Shown here one piece after another: positions 1-8,697 of a stretch of 64,000 bases of DNA. Position numbers and translations under genes: made by a program. Under the pieces are notes generated by a model, which saw only the letters and a list, made by a program, of their open reading frames with translations, did not search any database and was not told where the DNA came from. Location of the stretch: the NCBI RefSeq assembly GCF_014207985.1, contig NZ_JACHMI010000001.1:4943001-5007000 (forward strand). The letters are read 5' to 3'. This DNA is from Nonomuraea rubra (GTDB taxonomy: Bacteria > Actinomycetota > Actinomycetes > Streptosporangiales > Streptosporangiaceae). Every line of letters begins with the position of its first letter. The first letter of the stretch is position 1.

Positions 1-300
1 GGATTCGCGCAGATCCCGCGCCAGGTCGCGGGTGCAGGCGAGGATCGCCGCGGCCGGGTCGTCCTCCCGGTCGAAGGCCGCGGCCAGGAACTCGGCGAAC
101 TCCGCGCCGCCGTGGTGGACCGCCTCGACCGCGAGCTCCCGCTTTCCGCCGGGGAAGAAGTGGTAGACCGAGCCCAGGGTGGCCCTGGCCTCCTGGGAGA
201 TCTGCTTGAGGCCCGTCGCCTCGTACCCCTGGCGCTGCATCAGCAGCGAGGTCGTCCGGACGATCCGCTCGCGGGTGCCGATCTCGTTCATGACGGGCAT
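1..300 (-). CDS. TetR/AcrR family repressor, C-terminus cut by window edge
   Basis: Only the first 100 residues are inside the window. Residues about 8-55 carry the TetR DNA-binding domain in the usual order: a first helix (ERIVRTTSLLMQRQGYEAT), the recognition helix region (LKQISQEARATLGSVYHFF) and the start of helix 4 (GGKRELAVEA). The ligand-binding half lies beyond base 1. The ATG ending at 300 is taken as start; an in-frame ATG at 291 is an alternative. It is divergent from the imine-reductase-like gene at 384, and the 83 bp between them hold two near-identical operator-like sites, so it most likely represses that gene and itself. The inducer is unknown. Confidence 0.9.
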   Translation of the reverse strand, partial: MPVMNEIGTRERIVRTTSLLMQRQGYEATGLKQISQEARATLGSVYHFFPGGKRELAVEAVHHGGAEFAEFLAAAFDREDDPAAAILACTRDLARDLRES

Positions 301-307
301 CCTACTG

Positions 308-370
308 GATAGAGCATTCGTTCTAGTGCTGTGCTACGGTCTGCTTTCTAGATAGAGCGTTCATTCTAGT
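308..370. promoter_or_regulatory. Two direct copies of a 20-bp TetR operator
   Basis: GATAGAGCATTCGTTCTAGT at 308-327 recurs as GATAGAGCGTTCATTCTAGT at 351-370, 18 of 20 identical, with starts 43 bp apart (about four helical turns). Each copy is an imperfect palindrome built on AGARC..GTTCT half-sites. The second copy abuts the ribosome binding site AGGGAG (371-376) of the gene starting at 384, so a bound repressor would block that promoter. TetR proteins commonly autoregulate from such divergent intergenic sites; assignment to the adjacent TetR is inference. Confidence 0.7.
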
Positions 371-383
371 AGGGAGAACCTTG

Positions 384-1244
384 ATGAAGTCGGTGACCGT
401 GATCGGGCTGGGCCCCATGGGCAGCGCCATGGCAGGCGCCTACCTCCGCGACGGGTACGACGTGACCGTGTGGAACCGCACGCCCGCCAGGGCGGACGAG
501 CTGGTGGCGCGGGGCGCGCGGCGGGCGGAGTCGGTGGAGGCGGCGCTCACCGCGAACGAGCTGGTGGTGCTGAGCCTGACCGACTACGACGCGATGGACG
601 CCATCCTCGCGCAGGCGCCCGAGTCCGCGCTGGCCGGGCGCACCCTGGCCAACCTCACCTCCGACACCCCCGACAGGGCACGCCGGGCGGCCGCGTGGCT
701 GGCCGGGCGCGGGGCCGTGCAGATCACCGGCGGCGTCCAGGTGCCGCCGCCGGCCATCGGCACGCCGGACGCCATGACGTACTACAGCGGCCCCGAGGAC
801 GCCGTCGAGGCGCACCGGGCCGCCCTGGAGGTGCTGACCGGGATCGACTACCTCGGCGCGGACCACGGGCTGGCGGCGCTGTACTACCAGATCGGGATCG
901 ACATGTTCTGGACGGCGCTGCTCGGCTACCTGCACGGCCAGGCGGTGGCGGAGGCCAACGGCATCTCGGCGGCGGACTTCCTGCCGCGGGCGGTGAAGAC
1001 CATGGACCTGCGCTACTTCCTGGAGTTCTACGCGCCGCGCATCGCCGCCGGCCACCACGAGGGGGACGTCGACCGGATCTCCATGGGCGTGGCCAGCCTG
1101 GAGCACGTCCTGCGCACCACGCGGGCGTCCGGCGTCGACGACTCGCTGCCCGCCGCCGCCCTGGAGATCTTCCGCAGGGGCGTCAGCGCCGGCCACGGCC
1201 AGGACAGCCTCACCAGCCTGGTCGGCGTGCTGAAGCGGAGCTGA
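384..1244 (+). CDS. Imine reductase-like NADP-dependent oxidoreductase (6PGDH/HIBADH superfamily)
   Basis: A 286-residue cytoplasmic enzyme of the beta-hydroxyacid dehydrogenase/imine reductase superfamily. The N-terminus has the dinucleotide fold signature GLGPMGSAMA, and VWNRTPARA follows beta2, the arrangement that selects NADPH in imine reductases. The C-terminal helical half ends in GHGQDSLTSLVGVLK, closely resembling the GHG..D...LI.VL tail of imine reductases. In the interdomain helix ALYYQIGIDMFW places Tyr where imine reductases have a catalytic Asp or Tyr, so a Y-type enzyme is suggested. ATG 384 is preferred over TTG 381 because AGGGAG lies 7 bp upstream. Natural substrates of this family are mostly unknown; a generic 3-hydroxyisobutyrate dehydrogenase relative is the alternative. 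Confidence 0.85.
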   Translation: MKSVTVIGLGPMGSAMAGAYLRDGYDVTVWNRTPARADELVARGARRAESVEAALTANELVVLSLTDYDAMDAILAQAPESALAGRTLANLTSDTPDRARRAAAWLAGRGAVQITGGVQVPPPAIGTPDAMTYYSGPEDAVEAHRAALEVLTGIDYLGADHGLAALYYQIGIDMFWTALLGYLHGQAVAEANGISAADFLPRAVKTMDLRYFLEFYAPRIAAGHHEGDVDRISMGVASLEHVLRTTRASGVDDSLPAAALEIFRRGVSAGHGQDSLTSLVGVLKRS

Positions 1245-1265
1245 CCGGGCCCGTACGGCAGGGTC

Positions 1266-3206
1266 TCAGGAGGTCGTGGGCGTGACCGTGAAGTAGGGCG
1301 AGACCTCGAGCTCGTCCGCGGCCTCCAGCAGCTTGTGCGTGAGCCTGCCGTCGAACGCCACGACGCGGATCTCATCCTGGCCGCCGTTGTCGTTCTCCCA
1401 GCAGTACAGGTGCGACTCGTCGTACCAGCCGAGCACCTTGTCGCAGTCGGAGGAGAACCTGCGTACCTGCTCGCCGGTGGCCGCGTCCCACAGGCAGTGG
1501 TCGTCGCCGCCCGGGCAGTCCGTCACGAACGTCCTGCCCGAGGGGGAGAAGAGGTCGACGGTGCCGGACGCCGGCGACCCGACGTCCGGGACGTCCCGCA
1601 CCCGCTTGCCGTCGGCGTCGAAGAAGCGCAGCCCCTCGTTCTTCCCGTAGACGGCGACCACGCCCTGCTCGGCGCCGTCCCAGCCGAAGTTGCCGCCGCG
1701 GATGGAGTCGTCGGCCACGTGCACCACGTCGGCCTCGCGCCGGGACACGTCGACGATGGCGAAGCCCAGGGTGGTCCAGACGTCCTCGCCCTGCTCGTCC
1801 TCGGTCTTCCTGTCGAGGTTGAGGAGGATCTTAGAGCTGTCCTTGGACCAGGCGCGGAGGCTGGTGTCCAGCGGCTTGCGCACGGTCTTGATCCGGAAGC
1901 TGGAGCCGTCGCTCCTGTCGGTGATGAGGAGCGAGTCGTAGCCGTCGGAGGTGTAGTCGTCCGGCCTGCCCGCGAGGAAGCGGCCGTCGGGGGAGACCAG
2001 CGACTCCAGGTTGCCGGGATACGTCTCGAACGGGCCGCGCAGCGACTGCCTGGCGTAGTCCACGTCCTCGTCCCGCTTCTTGTCGTAGACCTCGTACGCC
2101 GTCAGGGTGATCGGCTCGGACGGGCGCTCGTACAGGGTGATCGCGCCGCCGGGCAGCGTTCGCTCGGCCGGCGTGACGGCCGGCGTGACGGGCGGCGTGA
2201 CGGGCGGCGTGGTGGCCACCGCCGCAGAGGGCGCCGGTGGGCGTGGCCGGTCGGGCAGGGCCAGCGCCGTCACCAGGACGGCCGTGACGATCAGGGCCCC
2301 CGCGGCGGCGAGGATCGCGGCGAGTGGCGGCCTGGAACGACCGGTGGCCGGTGCGCCGCCGGCGGCGGCCTGCCTGGCGCCCGCCGCGAGCGGGTCGGTG
2401 CCCGGCTCCGGATTCCGCAGCAGGCAGGCGATCACCTCCGTGGCCGCCGGCCGGCTGCGCGGATCCTTGGCCAGGCACCGCAGCACCAGGTCGCCCAGCA
2501 GCCCGTCGAGCGAGCCCAGGTCGGGCCGCGCGTTGAGCACCCGGCTCATCACGGTGTGCGGGCCGTCGCCGCCGAACGGCACCCGCCCGCAGGACGCGAA
2601 GACCATCGTCCCCGCCCAGGCGAACATGTCGGCCGCGGGCCCCACCCCACGGCCCATGACCTGCTCGGGAGCCATGTACGCGGGCGTCCCGATCCGCGTG
2701 CTGCTGGTCAGGGTGGCCGGGCCGAGCGTGCGGGCGATGCCGAAGTCGATCACGCGCGGGCCGGTGGCGCCCATGATGACGTTGCCGGGCTTGAAGTCCC
2801 GGTGCACCACGCCGGCCTCGTGCACCGCGGCGAGCGCGGTGGCGGTGCCGATGGCCAGCCGTTCCAGGTCGCCGCCCCCGAGCGGGCCGTCCTCCCTGAC
2901 GATCCGCTCCAGCGTGCGGCCCTCGGCGTACTCGCTGACGATGTACGGCCTGCCCTGCTCGACGCCCGTGCTCAGCACGGCCGCCGTGCAGAACGGCGCC
3001 ACCCGCTGGGCGGCCTCCGCCTCCCGCAGGAACCGCTCGAAGCCCTCCTCCCCGGACGGCAGCAGCCACTTGACGGCCACGCGCACGTCCATGGGGGTCC
3101 TGGCGAGGTAGACGACGCCCTGCCCGCCTTCGCCGAGCCTGCCGAGGAGTTCGAGTCCGCCCAGTCTCTCCGGGTCACCGGGCAGCAGCGGGGTGAAGTC
3201 GGCCAT
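1266..3206 (-). CDS. Membrane Ser/Thr protein kinase with extracellular beta-propeller-like sensor
   Basis: A 646-residue PknB-type kinase. The cytoplasmic kinase domain (about 18-270) shows the glycine loop GEGGQGVVY, the ATP lysine K46 (VAVKW), the catalytic loop HRDFKPGN (D137, N142), the metal-binding DFG (D154) and the activation-segment end GTPAYMAPEQ. After an Ala/Gly-rich linker, one membrane segment (about 295-318) is followed by a Pro/Thr repeat (PPVTPPVTPAVTP) and a C-terminal region of about 290 residues with repeated short strands ending in Trp/Asp-rich loops, probably a TolB/WD-like propeller outside the cell. ATG 3206 (MADFTPLLPG) is chosen over upstream in-frame starts because the kinase alignment begins there. 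No partner gene is evident nearby. Confidence 0.93.
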   Translation of the reverse strand: MADFTPLLPGDPERLGGLELLGRLGEGGQGVVYLARTPMDVRVAVKWLLPSGEEGFERFLREAEAAQRVAPFCTAAVLSTGVEQGRPYIVSEYAEGRTLERIVREDGPLGGGDLERLAIGTATALAAVHEAGVVHRDFKPGNVIMGATGPRVIDFGIARTLGPATLTSSTRIGTPAYMAPEQVMGRGVGPAADMFAWAGTMVFASCGRVPFGGDGPHTVMSRVLNARPDLGSLDGLLGDLVLRCLAKDPRSRPAATEVIACLLRNPEPGTDPLAAGARQAAAGGAPATGRSRPPLAAILAAAGALIVTAVLVTALALPDRPRPPAPSAAVATTPPVTPPVTPAVTPAERTLPGGAITLYERPSEPITLTAYEVYDKKRDEDVDYARQSLRGPFETYPGNLESLVSPDGRFLAGRPDDYTSDGYDSLLITDRSDGSSFRIKTVRKPLDTSLRAWSKDSSKILLNLDRKTEDEQGEDVWTTLGFAIVDVSRREADVVHVADDSIRGGNFGWDGAEQGVVAVYGKNEGLRFFDADGKRVRDVPDVGSPASGTVDLFSPSGRTFVTDCPGGDDHCLWDAATGEQVRRFSSDCDKVLGWYDESHLYCWENDNGGQDEIRVVAFDGRLTHKLLEAADELEVSPYFTVTPTTS

Positions 3207-3333
3207 GGCCCATTGTGATCCCATCCAGTGGATCTCCAGCAAGTTCCCGCCGGGGCTACCCTGATCCGGACCTGGCCGGCGCCGCTGCGGGCGGGCGCGA
3301 CGCCGGGATGGGCAGCCCGCCGCAGCCCGACGT

Positions 3334-4527
3334 CTACCTGCGCTGATCCCGCATCGCGGCGACGCGGTCGCGGGTGTCGACGGCGGGGGCGAGGAAGGCG
3401 GCGGAGATCATGAAGGCGAGCACCACGAGCATGGCGGTGCGCAGGCCCCAGTGGTCGCCGAGGAAGCCGAGGCCGGGCGGCCCGACGAGGAAGGCGACGT
3501 AGCCGATGGTGGCCACCAGGCTGACGCGGGCGGTCTCGTCCGGCCCGGTCTCGCCCGCGGCCGACAGCGCGACGGGGAAGCCCAGCGAGGCGCCGAGCCC
3601 CCAGAACAGGACGGCGGCGCCGGCCAGCACGGCGCTGTCCGAGAAGATCACCAGGAGCAGCCCGATCGCTCCGGACACCGCGCTGGCGCGCACGACGGCG
3701 GTGCGGCCGAAGCGGTCGAGGAAGTAGGCGCCGCCGAAGCGGCCGATGGTCATGGCGGCGGCGAAGCCGGTGTAGACGAGGGATCCGGCGGTGGCGTCCA
3801 CGCCGTGCCCGTCCACCATGAGCAGCGGCAGCCAGTCGTTGGCGGCTCCCTCGGCCAGCGCCATCGCCAGGACGATCGCGCCGATCAGGACGAGCTGGGT
3901 GTCCTTCCAGAGCTGCTGCCGCGGCCGGCCGGAGCCTGCCTCCTCCGGGGAGCCGGCGCCGGTGCCCGCCGGGATGGCGCGGATGGCGTACAGGAGCAGC
4001 GCGGCCGCCATCAGCGTGACGGCGGCCAGGTGCCAGTGCACGGGCAGGCGGGCGGCGGTGGCCGCGATGCCCGCGCCGGAGCCGACGACCGTGCCCAGGC
4101 TGAAGCAGCCGTGCAGGATGGGCATGGTCGTCCTGCCGGTGATGCGCTCGACGTCGGCGGCGTCCACGTTGATCGCGACCTCGCCCCCGCCCATGCCCGC
4201 GCCGAACGCGAACAGGCCCGCCATCACCAGGGGAGCGGACGACAGGAGGCTGCCGGCGCTGATGACGGCCAGGCCGGCGACGATCAGCGCGGTGCCCACG
4301 CCCATGACGGGCCTGGTCCCGAACCGCGAGACGAGCCGTCCCGAGCACAGGACCCCGATCATGGAGCCGAGCGACAGGCCGAACAGGATCAGGCCCATCT
4401 GGGCGGTGGACGCCTCCAGGCGGTCACGGAGGTCCGGGGTGCGGGTCACCCACGACGACATCGCGATTCCCGGGAGGAGGAAGAACAGGAACAGCGCCTG
4501 CCGGCGCCGTCGCGTGGCGGGGTCCAT
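3334..4527 (-). CDS. MFS transporter, YbjJ-like
   Basis: A 397-residue polytopic protein with about 12 membrane segments. It begins FLFFLLPGIAMSSWVTRTP and continues with a loop-2/3 signature region (GRLVSRFGTRPVMGVG), both typical of the YbjJ/fucose-permease-like branch of the major facilitator superfamily. A Gly/Ser/Glu-rich central loop separates the two six-helix halves. The same subfamily appears again at 18465-19607. It stands alone, between a kinase gene and an alpha-xylosidase, both on the same strand but separated by 77-127 bp. Direction and substrate (drug or sugar) cannot be told from sequence. Confidence 0.85.
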   Translation of the reverse strand: MDPATRRRRQALFLFFLLPGIAMSSWVTRTPDLRDRLEASTAQMGLILFGLSLGSMIGVLCSGRLVSRFGTRPVMGVGTALIVAGLAVISAGSLLSSAPLVMAGLFAFGAGMGGGEVAINVDAADVERITGRTTMPILHGCFSLGTVVGSGAGIAATAARLPVHWHLAAVTLMAAALLLYAIRAIPAGTGAGSPEEAGSGRPRQQLWKDTQLVLIGAIVLAMALAEGAANDWLPLLMVDGHGVDATAGSLVYTGFAAAMTIGRFGGAYFLDRFGRTAVVRASAVSGAIGLLLVIFSDSAVLAGAAVLFWGLGASLGFPVALSAAGETGPDETARVSLVATIGYVAFLVGPPGLGFLGDHWGLRTAMLVVLAFMISAAFLAPAVDTRDRVAAMRDQRR

Positions 4528-4605
4528 GCAGCTCCGTGATCGTTCGGTGCCCGGCAGGCTAAGGGGGATATCGGTGACGATAGGTGATCATATAGGGCGA
4601 AAGCC

Positions 4606-6852
4606 TCATACGCAGTCGTAGGTCCACCCTGTGGCGCGGGACGAGGAGACCGTGACCTTGCCGCCGGACCGGGTGACCGTGAACCGCGCCGGCGCGCCGG
4701 TGGCCTGGTCGGTCACGGTGACGGTGGTCTCGCCGTCCGGGCCCGGGTAGACGCGCAAGGTCAGGCCGTCGAGGTAGTCGTAGTCCGGCCGGTCGTCCCT
4801 GGCGCCGACGGGCAGCACGGCGCCCTCGCGCACGTAGATCGGCATCGAGGTGAACGGGTGCCTCTCCGTGCACCAGCGCCCGCCCTCCACGCGCTCGCCC
4901 GTCAGGTAGTTCGTCCACGTGCCGTCCGGCAGGTAGAACTCCACGGTGCCGTCGGCGGTGAACACGGGCGCGACGAGCAGGTCGGGGCCGAGCATGTACT
5001 GGGTGTCGAGGTGGGCGGCGTTACGGTCGCCGGGGAACTCCATCGCCATCGGCCGCATCACCGGCGTCCCCGTCTCGTGCGCCTGGACGCCCGCCTGGAA
5101 CAGGTACGGCATCAGGCGCAGCTTGAGCCTGGTGAACAGCCGGGTCACCTCGACGGCCTCCTCGTCGAAGGCCCACGGAACGCGGTAGGACGACGAGCCG
5201 TGCAGCCGGGAGTGGGAGGACATCAGCCCGAAGGCCACCCAGCGCTTGAACACGCCGGGATCCGGGGTGCCCTCGAAGCCGCCGATGTCGTGGCTCCAGA
5301 ACGAGAAGCCGGAGAACGCCAGCGACAGGCCGCCGCGCAGGGTCTCCGCCATGGACTCGTACGTCGATCCCGTGTCACCGCCCCAGTGCACCGGCATGCG
5401 CTGGCCGCCGGCCGTCGCCGACCGGGCGAACAGCACCGCCTCGCCCCTGCCGCGCCGCTCCTCCAGCACCTCGAACACGGCCTCGTTGTAGAGCTGCGTG
5501 TAGAGGTTGTGCATCCGCTCGGGCGCGGAGCCGTCGAAGTAGGCGACGTCGAGCGGGATCCGCTCGCCGAAATCCGTCTTGAACGCGTCCACGCCCTGGT
5601 CCAGCAGCCCGCGCAGCTTCGACTGGAACCACCGCCGCGCGCCCGGGTGGGTGAAGTCGACCAGGCCCATGCCGGCCTGCCACAGGTCCCACTGCCAGAC
5701 CGGCCCGTCGGGCCGCCTCAGCAGGAAGCCCTGCGCGGCGGCCTCGGCGAACAGCGGCGAGCGCTGGGCGATGTACGGGTTGATCCACACGCAGACGCGC
5801 AGGTCCCTGGCGTGCAGGCGGGCGAGCATGCCCTCGGGGTCGGGGAAGACGCGCGGATCCCACTGGAAGTCGCACCAGTTGAACTCGCGCATCCAGAAGC
5901 AGTCGAAGTGGAAGACCGACAGCGGCAGGTCGCGTCCGGCCATGCCGTCGATGAACGAGGTCACCGTCCGCTCGTCGTAGTCGGTGGTGAACGAGGTGGA
6001 CAGCCACAGGCCGTACGACCAGGCGGGCAGCCGGGCGGGGCGGCCGGTGAGCGCGGTGTAACGTTCCAGGATCCGCTTGGGGTCCGGCCCGTGGATCACG
6101 AGGTACTCCAGGCTCTCGCCCTCGACGGAGAACTGGACGCGCTGCACAGCCTCCGACCCCACCTCGAACGACACGTGCCCCGGATGGTTGACGAAGACGC
6201 CGTAACCCCGGTTGGTGAGGTAGAACGGCACGTTCTTGTAGGCCTGCTCGGAGGAGGTGCCGCCGTCGGCGTTCCAGATCTCCACCGTCTGGCCGTTCTT
6301 GACCAGCGGGCCGAACCGCTCGCCGAGCCCGTAGACCACCTCGCCGACGCCCAGCGAGAGCTGCTGCGCGAGGTGGGCCGACGGGCCGGTCCTGGGCTTG
6401 CCGACCGGGCCCGGGTCGGTCTGCGCGTCCGCGGCGAGGCGGAAGCAGCCGATGGACTTGTGGCCGCTGGAGGTGAGCGGGCGGCCGTCCGCGTGGAACG
6501 TCAGGTCCCAGGGGGCGCCCGGCGCGATGGTCGCGCCGAGCGCGCCGCTGGTGAGCGTCGCGCCGTTCTCGCCGGCCTTGACCAGGCCGTGGCCGGGCTC
6601 GGCGCCGTCGAGGTCGAAGCCGCGCCCGTCGCTGACGTGGTGGTCGATCCGGACGCGGATCACGTTCTCCAGCGGGGAGTCCAGCCGCAGCGAGAGCACC
6701 GGCCGGTTGAGCGTGTCGCCCCGGCGGTGGATGACGGTGGTGGGCGCGGTGACGGTGACCGCGTTCTGCTCGGCCTGGATGTCGTACGCCTCGGCCGCGT
6801 ACAGCGCGGTGACGCCGGGGCGGAGCTGCCAGAGCCCGTCGGTGAACTTCAT
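4606..6852 (-). CDS. yicI: GH31 alpha-xylosidase
   Basis: A 748-residue cytoplasmic retaining alpha-glycosidase expected to release alpha-linked xylose from xyloglucan-type oligosaccharides. The N-terminal galactose-mutarotase-like beta-sandwich (about 1-250) precedes the (beta/alpha)8 barrel. The nucleophile lies in FKTDFGERIP and the acid/base Asp in HWGGDTGSTYESM, both as in E. coli YicI; the substrate loop HFDCFWMREFNWCDF, which distinguishes alpha-xylosidases from alpha-glucosidases, is present. There is no signal peptide. The gene is last in a four-gene minus-strand operon after an ABC importer, with only 7 bp between the permease stop and its ATG, and AAGGGA overlapping that stop as ribosome binding site. 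Confidence 0.95.
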   Translation of the reverse strand: MKFTDGLWQLRPGVTALYAAEAYDIQAEQNAVTVTAPTTVIHRRGDTLNRPVLSLRLDSPLENVIRVRIDHHVSDGRGFDLDGAEPGHGLVKAGENGATLTSGALGATIAPGAPWDLTFHADGRPLTSSGHKSIGCFRLAADAQTDPGPVGKPRTGPSAHLAQQLSLGVGEVVYGLGERFGPLVKNGQTVEIWNADGGTSSEQAYKNVPFYLTNRGYGVFVNHPGHVSFEVGSEAVQRVQFSVEGESLEYLVIHGPDPKRILERYTALTGRPARLPAWSYGLWLSTSFTTDYDERTVTSFIDGMAGRDLPLSVFHFDCFWMREFNWCDFQWDPRVFPDPEGMLARLHARDLRVCVWINPYIAQRSPLFAEAAAQGFLLRRPDGPVWQWDLWQAGMGLVDFTHPGARRWFQSKLRGLLDQGVDAFKTDFGERIPLDVAYFDGSAPERMHNLYTQLYNEAVFEVLEERRGRGEAVLFARSATAGGQRMPVHWGGDTGSTYESMAETLRGGLSLAFSGFSFWSHDIGGFEGTPDPGVFKRWVAFGLMSSHSRLHGSSSYRVPWAFDEEAVEVTRLFTRLKLRLMPYLFQAGVQAHETGTPVMRPMAMEFPGDRNAAHLDTQYMLGPDLLVAPVFTADGTVEFYLPDGTWTNYLTGERVEGGRWCTERHPFTSMPIYVREGAVLPVGARDDRPDYDYLDGLTLRVYPGPDGETTVTVTDQATGAPARFTVTRSGGKVTVSSSRATGWTYDCV

Positions 6853-6859
6853 CGGCCGC

Positions 6860-7750
6860 TCATCCCTTCAGCCCGCCGGCCAGCAGGTCGGCGCGCCAGA
6901 ACCGCTGCAGCACCAGCACGAGCGCGATCAGCGGGATGACCGACACGGCCGAGCCCATGATCACCAGCGGGTAGAGGTCGCTGTCTCCCGCGCCCTTGGA
7001 CAGGAACGTGTACAGGCCCAGGGTGATCGGATACTTCTCCTGGTCGGAGAGCATGATGAAGGGCAGCAGGAAGTTGTTCCAGATGCCGACGAACTGCAGC
7101 AGGAACACCGTCACCAGCCCCTGCACCATCATGGGCAGCACGATGGTGCAGAAGATGCGCAGCTCACCGGCCCCGTCCAGGCGGGCCGCCTCCAGGGTGC
7201 TCTCCGGCACCGCGGCGTTGGCGAACACCCGGCACAGGAAGATGCCGAACGGGTTGATGATCACCGGCAGCAGCACCGACCAGTGGGTCCCCGCCAGGCC
7301 GACGCTCGCCAGCAGCAGGTACTGCGGGACGGCCAGCACGATGCCCGGCACGAGCACCCCGGCCAGGATCACCGAGAACAGCACCTCGCGCCCGCGGAAG
7401 CGGAACTTGGCCAGGGCGTACCCGGCCATGGCCGACACCAGCGTGGACAGCACCGCGCCGAGGCCGGCGTAGAGCAGCGAGTTGAGCCCCCACCGCCAGA
7501 ACTGGCCGTCGCCGTAGGCGCTCAGGTTCGCCAGGTTGTCCAGCAGGCCGCTGCCGGGCGCGAACGAGAAGGTGGTGAACAGCTCGCGCGGCGACTTGGA
7601 GGCGGCGATCACCACCCAGACCACGGGGGTCAGGCAGTACAGCGCGCCGAGCAGCAGCACCACGAGCGGCAGCCGCGGCCGGCGCCCGGCGCGCGGACGG
7701 CGGCGGCGGCGGCGGAACTGGCGGTCTCCGGTGGAGGTGACGGCGGTCAT
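6860..7750 (-). CDS. Carbohydrate ABC transporter permease (MalG type)
   Basis: A 296-residue inner-membrane subunit of a carbohydrate-uptake-1 ABC importer. After an Arg-rich cytoplasmic tail the first membrane helix is LPLVVLLLGALYCLTPVVWV, followed by five more. The EAA motif that docks the ATPase is EAARLDGAGELRIFCTIVLP. Its ATG overlaps the stop of the preceding permease by 4 bp (ATGA), showing translational coupling. No ATPase subunit is encoded nearby, so a shared MsiK-type ATPase elsewhere is expected, as is usual for actinomycete sugar importers. Confidence 0.93.
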   Translation of the reverse strand: MTAVTSTGDRQFRRRRRRPRAGRRPRLPLVVLLLGALYCLTPVVWVVIAASKSPRELFTTFSFAPGSGLLDNLANLSAYGDGQFWRWGLNSLLYAGLGAVLSTLVSAMAGYALAKFRFRGREVLFSVILAGVLVPGIVLAVPQYLLLASVGLAGTHWSVLLPVIINPFGIFLCRVFANAAVPESTLEAARLDGAGELRIFCTIVLPMMVQGLVTVFLLQFVGIWNNFLLPFIMLSDQEKYPITLGLYTFLSKGAGDSDLYPLVIMGSAVSVIPLIALVLVLQRFWRADLLAGGLKG

Positions 7751-8673
7751 GCGTTGTCCCCGAACGTACGGCGCTGGAAGAAGCGCAGCAGCAGGAGTGA
7801 CAGGACGAGGATGCCGGCCGCGAGCACGACGGAGGCGGCCGCGGCCCCGCCGAGGTTGTCGTTCACGAATGCCTCTTGGTAGATCTTCATCAGCGGCACC
7901 CAGGTGGAGCTGATGGTGGTCGTCATCGGCCGCAACGTGGCCGGTTCGCTGTAGAGCTGCAGGGTGCCGATCACCGAGAACAGGCCGGTGAGCACGAGCG
8001 CGGGCGCCACCAGCGGGATCTTGATGCGCCAGGCGATCTGCAGCTCGCTCGCCCCGTCGATGCGGGCCGCCTCGTAGATGGAGGTGGGGATGGCGCGCAG
8101 CGACGTGAAGATGATGATCATGTTGAAGCCGACGCCGGACCACAGCGCGATGTTGGCCAGCGAGAAGTACAGGGCGGGAAAGCCGAAGAAGTCCAGCGGG
8201 CCGGCGTCCAGCTGCCTGGCGAGGTAGGAGACGGGGCTGGTGCTGGGCAGGTACAGGAACCCCCACAGCAGGCTGGCGATCACGCCCGGCACCGCGTACG
8301 GCAGGAAGATCGCCGTCCGGGAGAAGCCGCGCGCCCGCACCCTCGGGGTGTCGAGCAGCAGCGCGAACAGCAGGGCCAGGCCGAGCACGCTGGGGATGGC
8401 GATCACCCCGTACAGCAGCACCCGGCCGAGCCCGGCCACGAACTCGGGGTCCGTGAGCGCGGCGAGGTAGTTCTCGAGGCCGACGAACGCCTGCGTCCGC
8501 CGCCCGAACGCGCCGCCGCCCTCGACGCGGAAGCCGCGGAAGCTCAGGTAGACGGCGTAGCCGATCGGGATGACCAGGAACAGGACGAAGAACACGATCG
8601 CGGGCGTGGCGAACAACCACGGGGTGGCGGCGGCGCGCAGGCGCGGGCGACGGCCGGCGGAGGTGGCGGGCAT
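7747..8673 (-). CDS. Carbohydrate ABC transporter permease (MalF/UgpA type)
   Basis: A 308-residue partner permease with six predicted helices, the first being WLFATPAIVFFVLFLVIPIG. The EAA loop reads YEAARIDGASELQIAWRIKI. It lies 24 bp after the binding-protein gene and overlaps the second permease by 4 bp, giving the order binding protein, permease, permease, alpha-xylosidase. The linked GH31 and GH43 enzymes suggest xylo-oligosaccharides as cargo, which is inference from context. Confidence 0.93.
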   Translation of the reverse strand: MPATSAGRRPRLRAAATPWLFATPAIVFFVLFLVIPIGYAVYLSFRGFRVEGGGAFGRRTQAFVGLENYLAALTDPEFVAGLGRVLLYGVIAIPSVLGLALLFALLLDTPRVRARGFSRTAIFLPYAVPGVIASLLWGFLYLPSTSPVSYLARQLDAGPLDFFGFPALYFSLANIALWSGVGFNMIIIFTSLRAIPTSIYEAARIDGASELQIAWRIKIPLVAPALVLTGLFSVIGTLQLYSEPATLRPMTTTISSTWVPLMKIYQEAFVNDNLGGAAAASVVLAAGILVLSLLLLRFFQRRTFGDNA

Positions 8674-8697
8674 GATGGCGTCCAGAGTGGGATCGGG

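Noticed and set aside
1335..3218. Very long open frame antisense to the Ser/Thr kinase gene
   Set aside because: Its product is low-complexity Arg/Gly/Ala-rich with no domain, while the opposite strand encodes a full kinase; a high-GC shadow frame. The same reasoning applies to 3451-4539, 4858-6939, 7876-10119 and 32720-34918.
6860..8620. Apparent 586-residue fusion protein
   Set aside because: The first half is an out-of-frame reading of the MalF-type permease; the real protein starts at ATG 7750 with a 4-bp overlap.
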